This document shows positions 36,891 to 46,216 of a stretch of DNA of 64,000 bases, one piece after another; the stretch's first letter is position 1, and each line of letters starts with the position of its first letter. The position numbers were made by a program, and so were the translations under genes. The notes under the pieces were generated by a model, which did not search any database, was not told the origin of the DNA, and saw only the letters and a program-made list of their open reading frames with translations. Source of the DNA: Haloechinothrix aidingensis (GTDB lineage: Bacteria > Actinomycetota > Actinomycetes > Mycobacteriales > Pseudonocardiaceae); assembly GCF_013450155.1 (NCBI RefSeq), contig NZ_JACCKD010000005.1, forward strand, positions 62,001-126,000, in the 5' to 3' direction.

Positions 36891-38336
36891 TCATGGTTCC
36901 AGGTAGATCGACTTGGTCACCTGGTTGGCCTCGAGTCCCTCGGGACCGAGTTCACGGCCGATGCCGCTCGCCTTGACGCCCCCGAACGGCGCTCCGGGGT
37001 CGAGCATGTAGTTGTTGATCCCGATCGATCCCGTCTGTACCCGCGCGGCGACCGACTCGGCACGCTCGGGGTCGGCCGACCACACGCTACCGCCGAGACC
37101 GTACTCGGAGTCGTTCGCGATGGCGACCGCCTCGTCGACCGTGCTGTACGGGATCACGGACAGTACGGGGCCGAAGATCTCCTCCCTGGCGATGGTCGAG
37201 TCGTTGTCCACGTCAGCGAACACGGTCGGCTCGACGTACCATCCCCTGTCGAACTCCGCCGGTCGCTTGCCGCCACTGACCAGCCGCGCACCCTCGGACC
37301 GGCCGGCACTGATATAGGCCTCGACGCGGTCGCGTTGCCGCTCGCTGACCAGCGGGCCGAGCTCGGTGGCGGGATCCAGCGGATCACCCAGCTTCAGTGC
37401 ACGCACCATCGCCGTCAACGCCTCGACCACCGAGTCGTAGCGATTCCGCGGAGCCAGGATCCGCGTTCCCACGTAGCACGTCTGGCCGCTGTTCATCAGG
37501 GTCGCCTGGAACAGGCTTTCGAACCTCGACGGCAGGTCGGCGTCATCCAGCACGATCGCAGCCGACTTCCCGCCCAGCTCCAGCGTGACCGGCCGGAGCA
37601 GCCGCCCGCATACCTCGCCGATCGCGCGTCCGGCAGCGGTCGAGCCCGTGAACGACACCTTGTCCACCCCGGGATGCGCGACAAGCGCGGCACCGACCTC
37701 CCGATCGCCGGGAACGATGTTGATCACACCCGGCGGCAAGCCTGCCGCTTCGGCCGCTTCGGCGATGACGAACGCGTCCAAAACCGTCTCCGGCGCAGGC
37801 TTGAGCACCACCGTACAGCCGGCGGCGAGCGCCGGGGCGATCTTGAAGAAGCTCAACGACTGCGGGAAGTTCCACGGCACGACCGCAGCCACCACACCGA
37901 CCGGATCACGCCGCACAACGGTGGTGCCTGCCACGAACGCCGGCCGGCGCTCCTCGCCGGGTTGCTCCTGGATCAGGGTGGCGTAGTACCCCAACAGCAA
38001 GGACGGGAACAGCGCCTCACTCTGCTCGCCGATACTCACCGGCATCCCGTTCTGGCTACTGACGCGGCGCACGGTCTCCTCGCTGCGCGCTACCAGCTCG
38101 TCAGCCAACCGCTCCATGGCGGCCGCCCGCTCGCCTGCCTGCCAACCGGACCAGCCCGCGGGATCGTCGAAGGCCCGGCGGGCGACGTTGACCGCGGCCC
38201 CGACATCCTCCTCGCGTGCCCCGGGTACCCGGCCGATCGGTTCTTCGGTGCTTGCCGACGTCACGTCGATCCGTGACGCCGAGCTGGGTGCGACCCAGTC
38301 GCCACCGATGAAGAGCCTGTCGTACTCGACGTGCAT
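36891..38336 (-). CDS. Aldehyde dehydrogenase
   Basis: NAD(P)-dependent aldehyde dehydrogenase of 481 aa oxidising an aldehyde to the acid. Visible are VPWNFPQSLSFFKIAPAL, FTGSTAAGR, the catalytic Glu in LELGGKSA, the nucleophile in NSGQTCYVGTRIL and EIFGPVLSV. AGGAG 5 nt before the ATG. It follows the thiolase/dehydrogenase pair leftward after about 85 nt, so it may be co-transcribed. Substrate unknown; it could finish oxidation of an aldehyde released in the pathway. Confidence 0.94.
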   Translation of the reverse strand: MHVEYDRLFIGGDWVAPSSASRIDVTSASTEEPIGRVPGAREEDVGAAVNVARRAFDDPAGWSGWQAGERAAAMERLADELVARSEETVRRVSSQNGMPVSIGEQSEALFPSLLLGYYATLIQEQPGEERRPAFVAGTTVVRRDPVGVVAAVVPWNFPQSLSFFKIAPALAAGCTVVLKPAPETVLDAFVIAEAAEAAGLPPGVINIVPGDREVGAALVAHPGVDKVSFTGSTAAGRAIGEVCGRLLRPVTLELGGKSAAIVLDDADLPSRFESLFQATLMNSGQTCYVGTRILAPRNRYDSVVEALTAMVRALKLGDPLDPATELGPLVSERQRDRVEAYISAGRSEGARLVSGGKRPAEFDRGWYVEPTVFADVDNDSTIAREEIFGPVLSVIPYSTVDEAVAIANDSEYGLGGSVWSADPERAESVAARVQTGSIGINNYMLDPGAPFGGVKASGIGRELGPEGLEANQVTKSIYLEP

Positions 38337-38421
38337 GCGTGCTCCTGCTGTGCTGGTTGCCTACCGGACGAGCTCGCGGGTGGTTCGGGCGCACCGTCCG
38401 GCGCTGCCGCCGGGCGCCGGA

Positions 38422-39579
38422 TCAACCCACGAGATCGCGCCCGATCAGCTCCTTCATGATCTCGGTGGTTCCGCCGTAGATGGTCTGCACGCGTGTGTCC
38501 ACGAACGCCCGGGCGACCGCGTACTCGGTCATGTAGCCGTAGCCCCCGTGCAGCTGCAGGCAGCGATCCATGATCCGTTTCTGCAGCTCGCTCACGTACC
38601 ACTTCCCCTTGGCCGCGTCCACCGCCGTCAGCTCGCCCGCGTTGTACGCGCGCACCGAGTCGTCGACATAGGCTTGCGCGACATCGATCTCCGTGGCCAT
38701 CTCGGCGAGCTCGAAACGAACGTGCTGGAACTCAGCGATCGACCGGCCGAATGCCTGGCGCTCGGCGCAGTACTGCCGCGTCACGTCGAACACCGCCCGG
38801 CAGTTCGCGAGGGACTTGACGGTGACGCCGAGGCGTTCGCGGGGAAGGTGGCTCATCAGGTGCTGCAATCCCCGGCCTTCGACGCCGAGCAGGTTGCCCG
38901 ACGGCACCCGGACGTCGTCGAAGTACAGTTCCGCGGTGTCCTGCGCAGGCAGTCCGATCTTGTCCAGCTTCCTGCCTCGCCGGAAACCCGGCATGTCCTT
39001 CTCCACGACGAACAGGCTGTACCCGTTCGAGCCTGCGTCGGGATCGGTTCGCGCGGCGACGATCGCGAGATCGGCCATGATCCCGCTGCTGATGAAGGTT
39101 TTCTGCCCGTTCAGGATCCACTCGTCGCCGTCGCGACGCGCAGTCGTTCGAATTCCCCGCAGGTCACTGCCTGCTCCCGGCTCGCTCATCGCCAGCGCCC
39201 CGATCAGCTCGCCCCGGGCGATGCCCGGCAGCCATCGCAGGCGCTGCTCCTCGGTGGTGAGGTCGAGCAGGTAGTGCAGTACCAGGTCGTCCTGCAGCGC
39301 GATGGTCACCGCGAAGGAGATCGTGTGCGCCTTGGCGATCTCCTCCGCGGCCACCATGCGGAAGCGGTAGTCCTGCTCCCCGGCACCGCCGTATGCCTCG
39401 GGGATCTGCAGACCGTAGATCCCGTGGCCGGCCGCCCTGGCGAATACCGTGCGATCGATCCACCTGTCGGCTTCCCACGATTCGTGGTACGGAACGACCT
39501 CCTTCTGCAGGAACGTTCGCACTGTCTCCCGGTACTGCTCGTGCGTATCGTCGTAGAGCTTCCGCTCCATGGCAATCAT
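38422..39579 (-). CDS. Acyl-CoA dehydrogenase (LCAD/IVD-like)
   Basis: 385-aa FAD enzyme with AMSEPGAGSDLRGI, ILNGQKTFISSGI, YCAERQAFGRSIAEFQ and the ending YGGTTEIMKELIGRDLVG. The Glu is absent at the EGT position but a Glu in LPRERLGV matches the long-chain/isovaleryl enzyme arrangement. The ATG at 39579 overlaps the thiolase stop by 4 nt; another ATG three codons on (39570) is possible. Forms a pair with the thiolase. Confidence 0.91.
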   Translation of the reverse strand: MIAMERKLYDDTHEQYRETVRTFLQKEVVPYHESWEADRWIDRTVFARAAGHGIYGLQIPEAYGGAGEQDYRFRMVAAEEIAKAHTISFAVTIALQDDLVLHYLLDLTTEEQRLRWLPGIARGELIGALAMSEPGAGSDLRGIRTTARRDGDEWILNGQKTFISSGIMADLAIVAARTDPDAGSNGYSLFVVEKDMPGFRRGRKLDKIGLPAQDTAELYFDDVRVPSGNLLGVEGRGLQHLMSHLPRERLGVTVKSLANCRAVFDVTRQYCAERQAFGRSIAEFQHVRFELAEMATEIDVAQAYVDDSVRAYNAGELTAVDAAKGKWYVSELQKRIMDRCLQLHGGYGYMTEYAVARAFVDTRVQTIYGGTTEIMKELIGRDLVG

Positions 39580-40730
39580 CCCAGCCGTTCGATGATGGTC
39601 ACATTGGACTGTCCTCCGCCCTCGCACATGGTCTGCAGACCGAACCGGCCGCCGGTGCGCTCGAGCTCGTGGAGCATGGTCGTCATCAGCCGGGCACCGG
39701 TCGCACCGAGCGGGTGACCGAGCGCTATCGCGCCGCCGTTGACGTTGACCCTCTCCGGATCCACGCCGAGCTCCCGCTGCCACGCGAGCACCACACTGGC
39801 GAACGCCTCGTTGCACTCGAACAGGTCGATGTCGTCCACACCCAGCCCCGTCCTGGCCAGCGCGCGCCGTGTGGCGGGTATCGGGGCGGTCAGGAGGTTG
39901 ACCGGATCCGAGCCGAGTACCGACAGGTGGTGCACGCGGGCCCGCGGCGTCAGGCCGTGCGCGCGTACCGCCTCTTCCGACGCGACAAGCATCGCGGCCG
40001 CGGCGTCGGAGATCTGGCTCGCCACGGCAGCCGTTATCCGGCCGTCCGGGACCACGGGCTCGAGCTCGGCCATCTTGTCCGGTGAGGTATCGGCCCGCGG
40101 CCCCTCGTCACGCTGCACACCGTCGAGCGGCAGCAGCTCCTGATCGAACCGGCCGTCCTCCCCGGCCCGGACGGCACGCCGGTGACTCTCCAGCGCGAAC
40201 CGCTCCATCTCCGGGCGGGAGATGCCGTACTCATCAGCGATCATCTCGGCGGAGCGGAACTGCGAAATCTCCTGCTCCCCGTAACGCGATTCCCATCCCG
40301 CACAGCCCGTCCACGGGTCCGATGCGCCGTACGGCTCGCCCGCCTGGAACGAGCTGAGTATCGGGTACTGGCTCATGTTCTGCACACCGCCCGCCAGGAC
40401 GAGCTCGGCGGTCCCGCTCATCACGGCCTGCGCGGCGAAGTGCACCGCCTGCTGCGAGGAACCGCACTGACGATCCACCGTGACACCGGGAACGGACTCG
40501 GGCACCCCCGCGGCCAGCGCACTCGTACGCGCGATGTCACCGGCTTGCGCGCCGATGGTGTCGAGGCAACCGAAGATCACATCGTCGATCGCCGCGGGGT
40601 CGACACCGGTCCGCTCGACGAGTCCGCGGATCACGTGCGCGCCGAGGTCGGCCGGGTGGACCGCGGACAGGCCACCTCGCCGGCGGCCCACCGGGCTACG
40701 CTGCGCATCGACAATGAAGGCCTCGGCCAT
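39576..40730 (-). CDS. Acetyl-CoA acyltransferase (thiolase)
   Basis: 384-aa degradative thiolase. The nucleophile is in VDRQCGSSQQAVHFAAQ, with CNEAFASV, GHPLGATGARL and CEGGGQSNVTI, so all four catalytic blocks are intact. ATG 40730 has GAGGAGG 4 nt upstream and is preferred to the in-frame start at 40763. An AT-rich operator-like site lies about 35 nt further upstream. It should release acetyl- or propionyl-CoA from beta-ketoacyl-CoA. Confidence 0.93.
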   Translation of the reverse strand: MAEAFIVDAQRSPVGRRRGGLSAVHPADLGAHVIRGLVERTGVDPAAIDDVIFGCLDTIGAQAGDIARTSALAAGVPESVPGVTVDRQCGSSQQAVHFAAQAVMSGTAELVLAGGVQNMSQYPILSSFQAGEPYGASDPWTGCAGWESRYGEQEISQFRSAEMIADEYGISRPEMERFALESHRRAVRAGEDGRFDQELLPLDGVQRDEGPRADTSPDKMAELEPVVPDGRITAAVASQISDAAAAMLVASEEAVRAHGLTPRARVHHLSVLGSDPVNLLTAPIPATRRALARTGLGVDDIDLFECNEAFASVVLAWQRELGVDPERVNVNGGAIALGHPLGATGARLMTTMLHELERTGGRFGLQTMCEGGGQSNVTIIERLG

Positions 40731-40764
40731 CTGTCCTCCTCTACTCGGCTGGCATCGCAACAAG

Positions 40765-40783
40765 TTTAATATAGGATAAATTC
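40765..40783. promoter_or_regulatory. AT-rich operator-like site B
   Basis: TTTAATATAGGATAAATTC shares TTTAATnnAnnATAAAT with the site at 57432-57453. Located just upstream of the thiolase operon start where its promoter is expected. Confidence 0.4.
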
Positions 40784-40818
40784 TGTGTATATGTGATCCG
40801 CACGACCAGGCGCGCCGG

Positions 40819-41616
40819 TCACGGCATGGCGAAACCGCCGCTGACGGAGAAGACCTGCCCCGTTACCTGCCGCGCCGCCCGCTCCGAGGAGAGCCAGACA
40901 ACCGCGTTGGCCACATCGCCCGGAGTCGTCAACCTGCGCAGCGGTATACCCTTGCGTAGCGACTCGACCTGCTTGTCTGTGAAGACAGCGTCCCGCCCCG
41001 CTGACCAGAGGCTGTCCGCCCCGACAGCCTCATCCCCGTCCGGAAGCACGAGACCGGGACAAACCACATTGGATCGGATCCCGTCGCGCCCGTGCTCCTT
41101 CGCGACGGTCCGGGCGTGGGCGATCATGCCCGCTTTGGCCGCGCCGTAGACACCCTGGCGGTGCTCGCCGAAGGCCGCATCGCTGGAGATCGCCACGATG
41201 GAGCCACCCCCGGCCGACCGCATCTCGTGCACCGCTGCTTGCGTGCAGTCCACGGCCGACAGCAGGTTGATCTCCACGGTGCGCAGCCACCGCCCGCGGT
41301 CCACGTCCTCGGTGATGAATGCCGGTGCGGTCCATCCCGCGTTGTTGACAAGGACGTCGATCCCGCCCCACAGGTCGACGATGCTGCCCACCGCCCGGCT
41401 TCCGGACTCTTCGGCGGTCAGGTCGACCACGGCGACCTCGGCAGCCTTGGCACCGTGCGACAACGCCTCCTCGCGCACCTTCGCCGCTTGCTCGCCATCG
41501 ATATCGCAGATGACGATGCGGGCACCCTCGGCTGCGAAGCCGTGCACGATACCCCTGCCGATATTGGATGCACCTCCGGTCACCAGCACCCTGACACCTT
41601 CGAGGCCGAGCTCCAT
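40819..41616 (-). CDS. SDR-family oxidoreductase
   Basis: 265-aa short-chain dehydrogenase with VTGGASNIGRG, NNAGW, and the catalytic Ser and YGAAKAG. Probably a hydroxyacyl-CoA or alcohol dehydrogenase. ATG 41616 has GGAAGGAGG 4 nt upstream; the frame extends to 41658 without a ribosome site. It is divergent from the MaoC/hydratase operon with site C between them. Confidence 0.91.
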   Translation of the reverse strand: MELGLEGVRVLVTGGASNIGRGIVHGFAAEGARIVICDIDGEQAAKVREEALSHGAKAAEVAVVDLTAEESGSRAVGSIVDLWGGIDVLVNNAGWTAPAFITEDVDRGRWLRTVEINLLSAVDCTQAAVHEMRSAGGGSIVAISSDAAFGEHRQGVYGAAKAGMIAHARTVAKEHGRDGIRSNVVCPGLVLPDGDEAVGADSLWSAGRDAVFTDKQVESLRKGIPLRRLTTPGDVANAVVWLSSERAARQVTGQVFSVSGGFAMP

Positions 41617-41637
41617 CACCCCTCCTTCCGGGCAGCT

Positions 41638-41660
41638 GCGTGCCACGTTGACGGGCACGC
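41638..41660. promoter_or_regulatory. Small hairpin beside operator site C
   Basis: GCGTGCC and GGCACGC form a seven-pair stem with a 9-nt loop immediately next to AT-rich site C, in the leader of the SDR gene. A longer hairpin of related layout adjoins site F at 57371-57427. Confidence 0.35.
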
Positions 41661-41665
41661 CAGAT

Positions 41666-41687
41666 TATTTTATCATAAATTTAAAAG
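41666..41687. promoter_or_regulatory. AT-rich operator-like site C in divergent promoter
   Basis: On the minus strand CTTTTAAATTTATGATAAAA; contains the palindrome TTTATcATAAA. It matches site E (48729-48750) at 17 of 22 positions. Positioned between the divergent SDR and MaoC genes, it could control both. Confidence 0.45.
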
Positions 41688-41714
41688 TGAACGAAACAGG
41701 AAAGTAGGGGTCGG

Positions 41715-42167
41715 ATGAGGGTCTTCGCCAGCCCGTTCGAGCTTCCCGCGGCAGCGGGCGAGGAGCTGGGTACGACGGAGTGGGCGGTCGTCGACCAGCC
41801 ACGTATCGACCGGTTCGCCGAGGCCACCGGTGACCACCAGTGGATCCACGTGGATCCGGAGCGCGCCAAGGACGGGCCGTTCGGCAGGACGATCGCGCAC
41901 GGGCTGCTGACACTGTCCCTGCTGCCGTCGTTCCTGCAGCAGCTGTACCGTGTGGACGGCGTGACGATGGCAATCAACTACGGTCTGAACAAGGTGCGCT
42001 TTCCCGCCCCCGCCCCGGTCGGGGCCCGGCTCCGTGCCAACTCTCGCATCGCCGACGCCGCCGAGACCGACGGCACAGTCCAGGTCACGCTCTCCACCAC
42101 CATCGAGATCGAGGAGAGCGACAAGCCGGCATGTGTCGTGGAATCGGTCGTGCGATACGTCCCGTAG
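41715..42167 (+). CDS. MaoC-family enoyl-CoA hydratase
   Basis: 150-aa single hot-dog hydratase with the R-hydratase motif DRFAEATGDHQWIHVDPERA and GRTIAHGLLTLSLLP (Asp/His pair), then NYGLNKVRFPAPAPVG. Hydrates an enoyl-CoA to the (R)-3-hydroxyacyl-CoA. First gene rightward from the divergent promoter, 76 nt before a crotonase-type gene. Confidence 0.93.
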   Translation: MRVFASPFELPAAAGEELGTTEWAVVDQPRIDRFAEATGDHQWIHVDPERAKDGPFGRTIAHGLLTLSLLPSFLQQLYRVDGVTMAINYGLNKVRFPAPAPVGARLRANSRIADAAETDGTVQVTLSTTIEIEESDKPACVVESVVRYVP

Positions 42168-42243
42168 GAACGCCCGGGCACACCGCGCCGGTGCCCGCGG
42201 CCACGCGTCGCGTCGCCGGGCCAACCCTGGAGTGCACAACCCC

Positions 42244-43044
42244 ATGAGCACGCAAGCAGAGCACGATTCGGCGGGTGCCGTGCGCACCCGCCGCGAGGGA
42301 GCGGTCGGATACATCACCCTCGACCGCCCCGACGCGATGAACGCCGTCACGATCGACCTCGCCCGCGGCCTCGACTCCGCACTGCGCGAGCTCGGCCCGG
42401 ACGTCGCCGCCATCGTGATCGAGGGAGCGGGCGGGAACTTCTGCGCAGGCGGCGACGTGCACGAGGTGCAGCGCCTGTCCGCCGACGGTCCGTCGGCCCT
42501 GCGCTCCCTCTTCGAGCACTTCCACCGGGCATGCTCGGGCATCGCCCGCCTCTCCGTACCCGTCATCGCGGCGGTGCGAGGGTATGCCGTGGCCGGCGGG
42601 TTCGAGTTGATGCAGGCCTGCGACATCGCGCTCGTTGCCGAAGACGCGCGGATCGCGGACCACCATGTGAAGGCCGCGCAGGTTCCGGGTGGCGGCGGCT
42701 CCCAGCGACTGCCCCGGCTGGTGGGCAAGCAACGGGCACTCGGGCACCTGCTCACCGGCGATCGCATTTCCGGTGAGCAGGCGGTGGAGTGGGGCCTTGC
42801 CTACCGGTGCGTCTCCCCGGCCGACTTCGACGCGGAGGTTCGCGCGTTCGCCACGCACGTCGCGTCGATGGACAGGGAGACGCTCGGCACGATCAAGCGA
42901 CTCGTGCACCAGGGATCGGCGATGAGCCTGGACGACGGCCTGGCCCTGGAGACGGCGACGGTGGTCGAGCACATCACCACCGGTGCGTCGGACCCGACCA
43001 CCGGCACCTCCACCACACGACACGGGAGTGATCATGACAGTTGA
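42244..43044 (+). CDS. Enoyl-CoA hydratase/isomerase 1 of 3
   Basis: 266-aa crotonase-fold protein. It has ITLDRPDAMNAVT, FCAGGDVHE, VRGYAVAGGFELMQACDI and HHVKAAQVPGGGGSQRLPRL. The first catalytic Glu is Val-Pro-Gly-Gly here, so hydratase activity is uncertain while the oxyanion hole is intact. The ATG is chosen to match family length; the ribosome site is weak. First of three adjacent paralogues. Confidence 0.89.
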   Translation: MSTQAEHDSAGAVRTRREGAVGYITLDRPDAMNAVTIDLARGLDSALRELGPDVAAIVIEGAGGNFCAGGDVHEVQRLSADGPSALRSLFEHFHRACSGIARLSVPVIAAVRGYAVAGGFELMQACDIALVAEDARIADHHVKAAQVPGGGGSQRLPRLVGKQRALGHLLTGDRISGEQAVEWGLAYRCVSPADFDAEVRAFATHVASMDRETLGTIKRLVHQGSAMSLDDGLALETATVVEHITTGASDPTTGTSTTRHGSDHDS

Positions 43045-43843
43045 GCCGGTCGACGAGGGTCCGGTACTGCTCGACCTCGACGCCGACGGAGTCGCTCGCA
43101 TCCGGCTGAACAGGCCGGACGCCTCCAACGGAATGAACGTCGAGCTGCTCAAGGCACTGCACGACGCGGTACTGCGGTGCCACAGCGAGCCACGGGTCCG
43201 CGTCGTGCTCCTCTCCGGCGAGGGGAAGAACTTCTGCGCGGGCGGTGATGTGGACACGTTCGCGAGCAAAGGCGAGGCCCTCCCCGAGTACCTGCGTACG
43301 GCGACATCCTGGCTGCAACTCGCCACGGCGGGACTGACGCAGCTCGAGGCGCCGGTCATCGTCGCGGCGCACGGTTTCGCGGCAGGTGGCGGGGGATTCG
43401 GCCTCGTGTGCGCGGCCGATCTCGTGGTCGCGGCCGAGTCGGCCAGGTTCATGTCGGGTGCGGTCCGGGTCGGAATGGCACCCGACGCCGGGACGTCGGT
43501 GACGCTGCCCCGGATCGTGGGATTCCGAAAGGCGATGGAGATCCTGCTGACGAACCCCACGCTCACCGCTGCCGAGGCGCTGGATCTCGGCCTCGTCACG
43601 ACCGTCGTCCCGGACGACGCCCTCGGCAGCGAGGCCCGTGAACTCGCGCGGACCCTCGCCGCGAGCGCACCACGAGCGCTCGGTGCTACGAAGCGACTGC
43701 TGTGGAACGGTACAGGCGCGTCGCTGGAGTCCCGGCTACCGGAGGAAGCCCGCACGGTGTCCGAGCTGTCCGGAACGAACGACGCCCGCGAAGGGCTCGC
43801 TGCTGTCCTGGAACGCCGAACCCCGAAATTCACAGGAGAGTAG
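43034..43843 (+). CDS. Enoyl-CoA hydratase/isomerase 2 of 3
   Basis: 269-aa crotonase-fold protein with IRLNRPDASNGMN, FCAGGDVDTFASKG, AHGFAAGGGGFGLVCAADL and VGMAPDAGTSVTLPRIVG. The PDAGTS region resembles the Glu-to-Asp isomerase group. GGGAG 5 nt before the ATG; it overlaps the previous gene by 11 nt. Confidence 0.9.
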   Translation: MTVEPVDEGPVLLDLDADGVARIRLNRPDASNGMNVELLKALHDAVLRCHSEPRVRVVLLSGEGKNFCAGGDVDTFASKGEALPEYLRTATSWLQLATAGLTQLEAPVIVAAHGFAAGGGGFGLVCAADLVVAAESARFMSGAVRVGMAPDAGTSVTLPRIVGFRKAMEILLTNPTLTAAEALDLGLVTTVVPDDALGSEARELARTLAASAPRALGATKRLLWNGTGASLESRLPEEARTVSELSGTNDAREGLAAVLERRTPKFTGE

Positions 43844-43852
43844 GCCCAGCGC

Positions 43853-44644
43853 ATGACGCACCATGACAACAGCGGCGACAGCGTGGTGACCTCCGATCAC
43901 GGGACGGTGCGCCAGGTCACGCTGAACCGTCCCGGTAAGCGGAACGCGATCGACCTCGAGCTCCGTGTCGCGCTTGCCGAGTCCCTCGAAGCCGCTCAGG
44001 CCGAACCAGCCGTCCGTTGTGTCGTGCTTTCCGGCGCCGGAGGATGCTTCTGCGCCGGTGGCGACATCTCCACGATGCGACGCCAGCAACCCGAGGCGAC
44101 GAGGCCCCGTGCCGAGGCCGCACAGCGCGTCATCCGCGCGATCTGGAACGGCCCCAAACCCGTGATCGCCGCCGTCGAAGGGTTCGCGTTCGGCGCGGGC
44201 GCGGCTCTCGCACTCGCGTGCGATCGGGTCGTCGCCGCGGAGGACGTCACGTTCAACACCACGTTCACCGCCGTCGGTCTCGCGGGTGACATGGGTATTT
44301 TCGCCTCGCTCCCGGCGCGCGTGGGGCTCGCGCGGGCACGGCAGCTGATGCTCTTTCCGGATCGCCTCTCCGGTACGGACGCGCACTCGATGGGGCTTGT
44401 GGACGAGCTCGTGCCACCCGGCGCGTGCACGAAGCGTGCGATCGACGCAGCGGGCTCGATCGCCGGCGGCCCCCCGCTCGCCCTGGCGGGCATCAAGTCG
44501 ATGCTGGCCAGCTGGCCCCGGGATCCGAACGCGGTGCTCGAGGACGAAGTGGAACTGCAAACCACGTTGTTCGCCTCCGCCGACTTCGAAGAAGGCGTCA
44601 CCGCGTTCCACGAGAAGCGCGCGCCCGTATTCCGCGGCCGGTGA
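43853..44644 (+). CDS. Enoyl-CoA hydratase/isomerase 3 of 3
   Basis: 263-aa crotonase-fold protein with VTLNRPGKRNAID, FCAGGDISTMRRQQPE, VEGFAFGAGAALALACDRV and AVGLAGDMGIFASLPARVG. Again Asp and Gly replace the standard catalytic glutamates, as in isomerase-like members. Last of the rightward operon; a strong hairpin follows. Three different crotonases in one operon suggest successive hydrations or double-bond shifts on a cyclic or branched substrate. Confidence 0.9.
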   Translation: MTHHDNSGDSVVTSDHGTVRQVTLNRPGKRNAIDLELRVALAESLEAAQAEPAVRCVVLSGAGGCFCAGGDISTMRRQQPEATRPRAEAAQRVIRAIWNGPKPVIAAVEGFAFGAGAALALACDRVVAAEDVTFNTTFTAVGLAGDMGIFASLPARVGLARARQLMLFPDRLSGTDAHSMGLVDELVPPGACTKRAIDAAGSIAGGPPLALAGIKSMLASWPRDPNAVLEDEVELQTTLFASADFEEGVTAFHEKRAPVFRGR

Positions 44645-44684
44645 CCCCGGGACAGTCGTTCCCCTTCGTGCGCCGCTCCGTACT

Positions 44685-44758
44685 CCGCCCCAGCCCGTCG
44701 CACCCCGGGGCAAGCGCAGTCACGCGCAGTCGAGCCGGGGTGCGGCGGGCTGGGGCGG
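44685..44758. terminator. Long bidirectional terminator hairpin
   Basis: The 24-nt arms 44685-44708 and 44735-44758 pair with a single T-G wobble around a 26-nt loop. It lies in the middle of the 187-nt gap between the convergent hydratase and P450 genes and should stop transcription from both sides. Confidence 0.75.
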
Positions 44759-44831
44759 CTCCGTTACCAGGGCATCCGAGCACGCATGTCCGGACCGCCG
44801 CGATCACCGCGCTGGTGAGGCTCAGGCAGCG

Positions 44832-46085
44832 TCAGCCCAGACGGCACGGCATGCTCTTGACGCCACGCACGAAGTTCCCGACCAGGTAACTCGGCTCACC
44901 GACCTCCAGCTTCGGCGCCCGATGCAGCAGCTGATCGAAGATCGCTCGCAGCTGTGTCTTGGCGAGCATGTTGCCGAGACAGAAATGCGGGCCCCCGCCA
45001 CCGAAAGCGACATGGGGATTGGGGCGCCGTGTGACGTCGAAGCGGTGCGGGTCGGTGAACACGCTTTCGTCCCGGTTACCCGAGGAATAGAACATGACCA
45101 CCCACTCGCCTGCCGAGATCTGCCGCCCGCGCAGCTCGGTGTCCTGCGTCACGGTCCGCCGGAAGGTCATCACCGGCGTCACCCATCGCACGAACTCCTC
45201 GATGGCCGTATCGATCCGTCCCTCGAAGTCCTCCAGCAACAGATCGCGCTGCTCCGGGAAGTCGCACAGGGCCTTCATCGTCAACGTGATCGTGTTCCGG
45301 GTGGTGTCGTTACCCGCGACGGACAGTAGTACGAAGAACGCGCCGATCTCCTCGTCGGTCAGCTTCTCACCATCGATCTCCGCCTGAACGAGATTGGTCA
45401 TGAGATCGTTCGCCGGGTTCTTCCGCCGGTGTTCGGCGAACTCCATCCCGGTGGAAAGCAGGGTCACCAGCGACTCGTTGAGCACCTGACCCGGCTCGCG
45501 GCCCGCGGCCACGTCCTCATCCGCCCACGAGACCATCCCGTCGGCGGCCGCGGCAGCGGCCTCCCGCTTCGCGGGGTCCAACCCCATCATCTCGTAGATC
45601 GTCCACATCGGAAGGCGTTTGGACACCTGCTCGACGAAGTCGCAATCCCCGGTCGCGAGCAAGTCATCGACGATCTGCTCGGCCTGGTTCTTGATCTGAT
45701 CCTCGATCTTGGCCACTTGCTTCGGGGTGAAGGCAGCGCTGACCAGCCGGCGCAGCCTGCTGTGTTCCGGCGCATCCATCCCGAGGAACGACTCCGCGGC
45801 GGCAAGGATGTCGCCCGGAACCTCTTCCTGCTGCACACCTTGCGCCGAGGAGAAGATCTCGGGATTCTTGCTGACGTACACGATGTCCTCGTGACGCACC
45901 ACGGCCCAGATGCCCTGCTGCTGGGGCGGCATCAGCGAGCCTTCGAGCGGGTGCTGCCAGCTGACCGGGTCGTGTTCCCGGAGCAGGCGGAAGCTCTCCT
46001 CGCGTTCCTCCGCTGTCGTTGCCCAGAAGGACAACGGTGACACGGAAACACTGCTGTACGTACGCTGTTCGCCCGTCGCAACCAT
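44832..46085 (-). CDS. Cytochrome P450 (CYP125/CYP124-like group)
   Basis: 417-aa heme monooxygenase. Shown by the I-helix AGNDTTRNTIT, the ExxR helix, and the heme loop FGGGGPHFCLGNMLAKTQLR with the ligand Cys. FLGMDAPEHSRLRRLVSAAFTP and TFRRTVTQDTELRG are typical of actinobacterial P450s that oxidise steroid or terpenoid chains. ATG 46085 has GGAG 5 nt upstream; the longer frame to 46169 is not needed. Electrons probably come from the [3Fe-4S] ferredoxin and FAD reductase encoded at 54999-56463. A sterol-carrier gene lies just upstream. Confidence 0.94.
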   Translation of the reverse strand: MVATGEQRTYSSVSVSPLSFWATTAEEREESFRLLREHDPVSWQHPLEGSLMPPQQQGIWAVVRHEDIVYVSKNPEIFSSAQGVQQEEVPGDILAAAESFLGMDAPEHSRLRRLVSAAFTPKQVAKIEDQIKNQAEQIVDDLLATGDCDFVEQVSKRLPMWTIYEMMGLDPAKREAAAAAADGMVSWADEDVAAGREPGQVLNESLVTLLSTGMEFAEHRRKNPANDLMTNLVQAEIDGEKLTDEEIGAFFVLLSVAGNDTTRNTITLTMKALCDFPEQRDLLLEDFEGRIDTAIEEFVRWVTPVMTFRRTVTQDTELRGRQISAGEWVVMFYSSGNRDESVFTDPHRFDVTRRPNPHVAFGGGGPHFCLGNMLAKTQLRAIFDQLLHRAPKLEVGEPSYLVGNFVRGVKSMPCRLG

Positions 46086-46216
46086 CGACTCTCCAGTGGG
46101 AGTTCGGTTCGGGACGCCCTGCACGGACGACCCGAAGCGTATACCGAGACGTGGCACCTCCTCCGGCAACGGACGCGCACGCCGAGGCCGCCCGATCCCG
46201 GATGCCGGTGCGAAAC

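Noticed and set aside
42085-43869. 594-aa minus-strand frame
   Set aside because: Shadow of the three crotonase genes on the other strand; Ser/Arg-rich with no recognisable fold.
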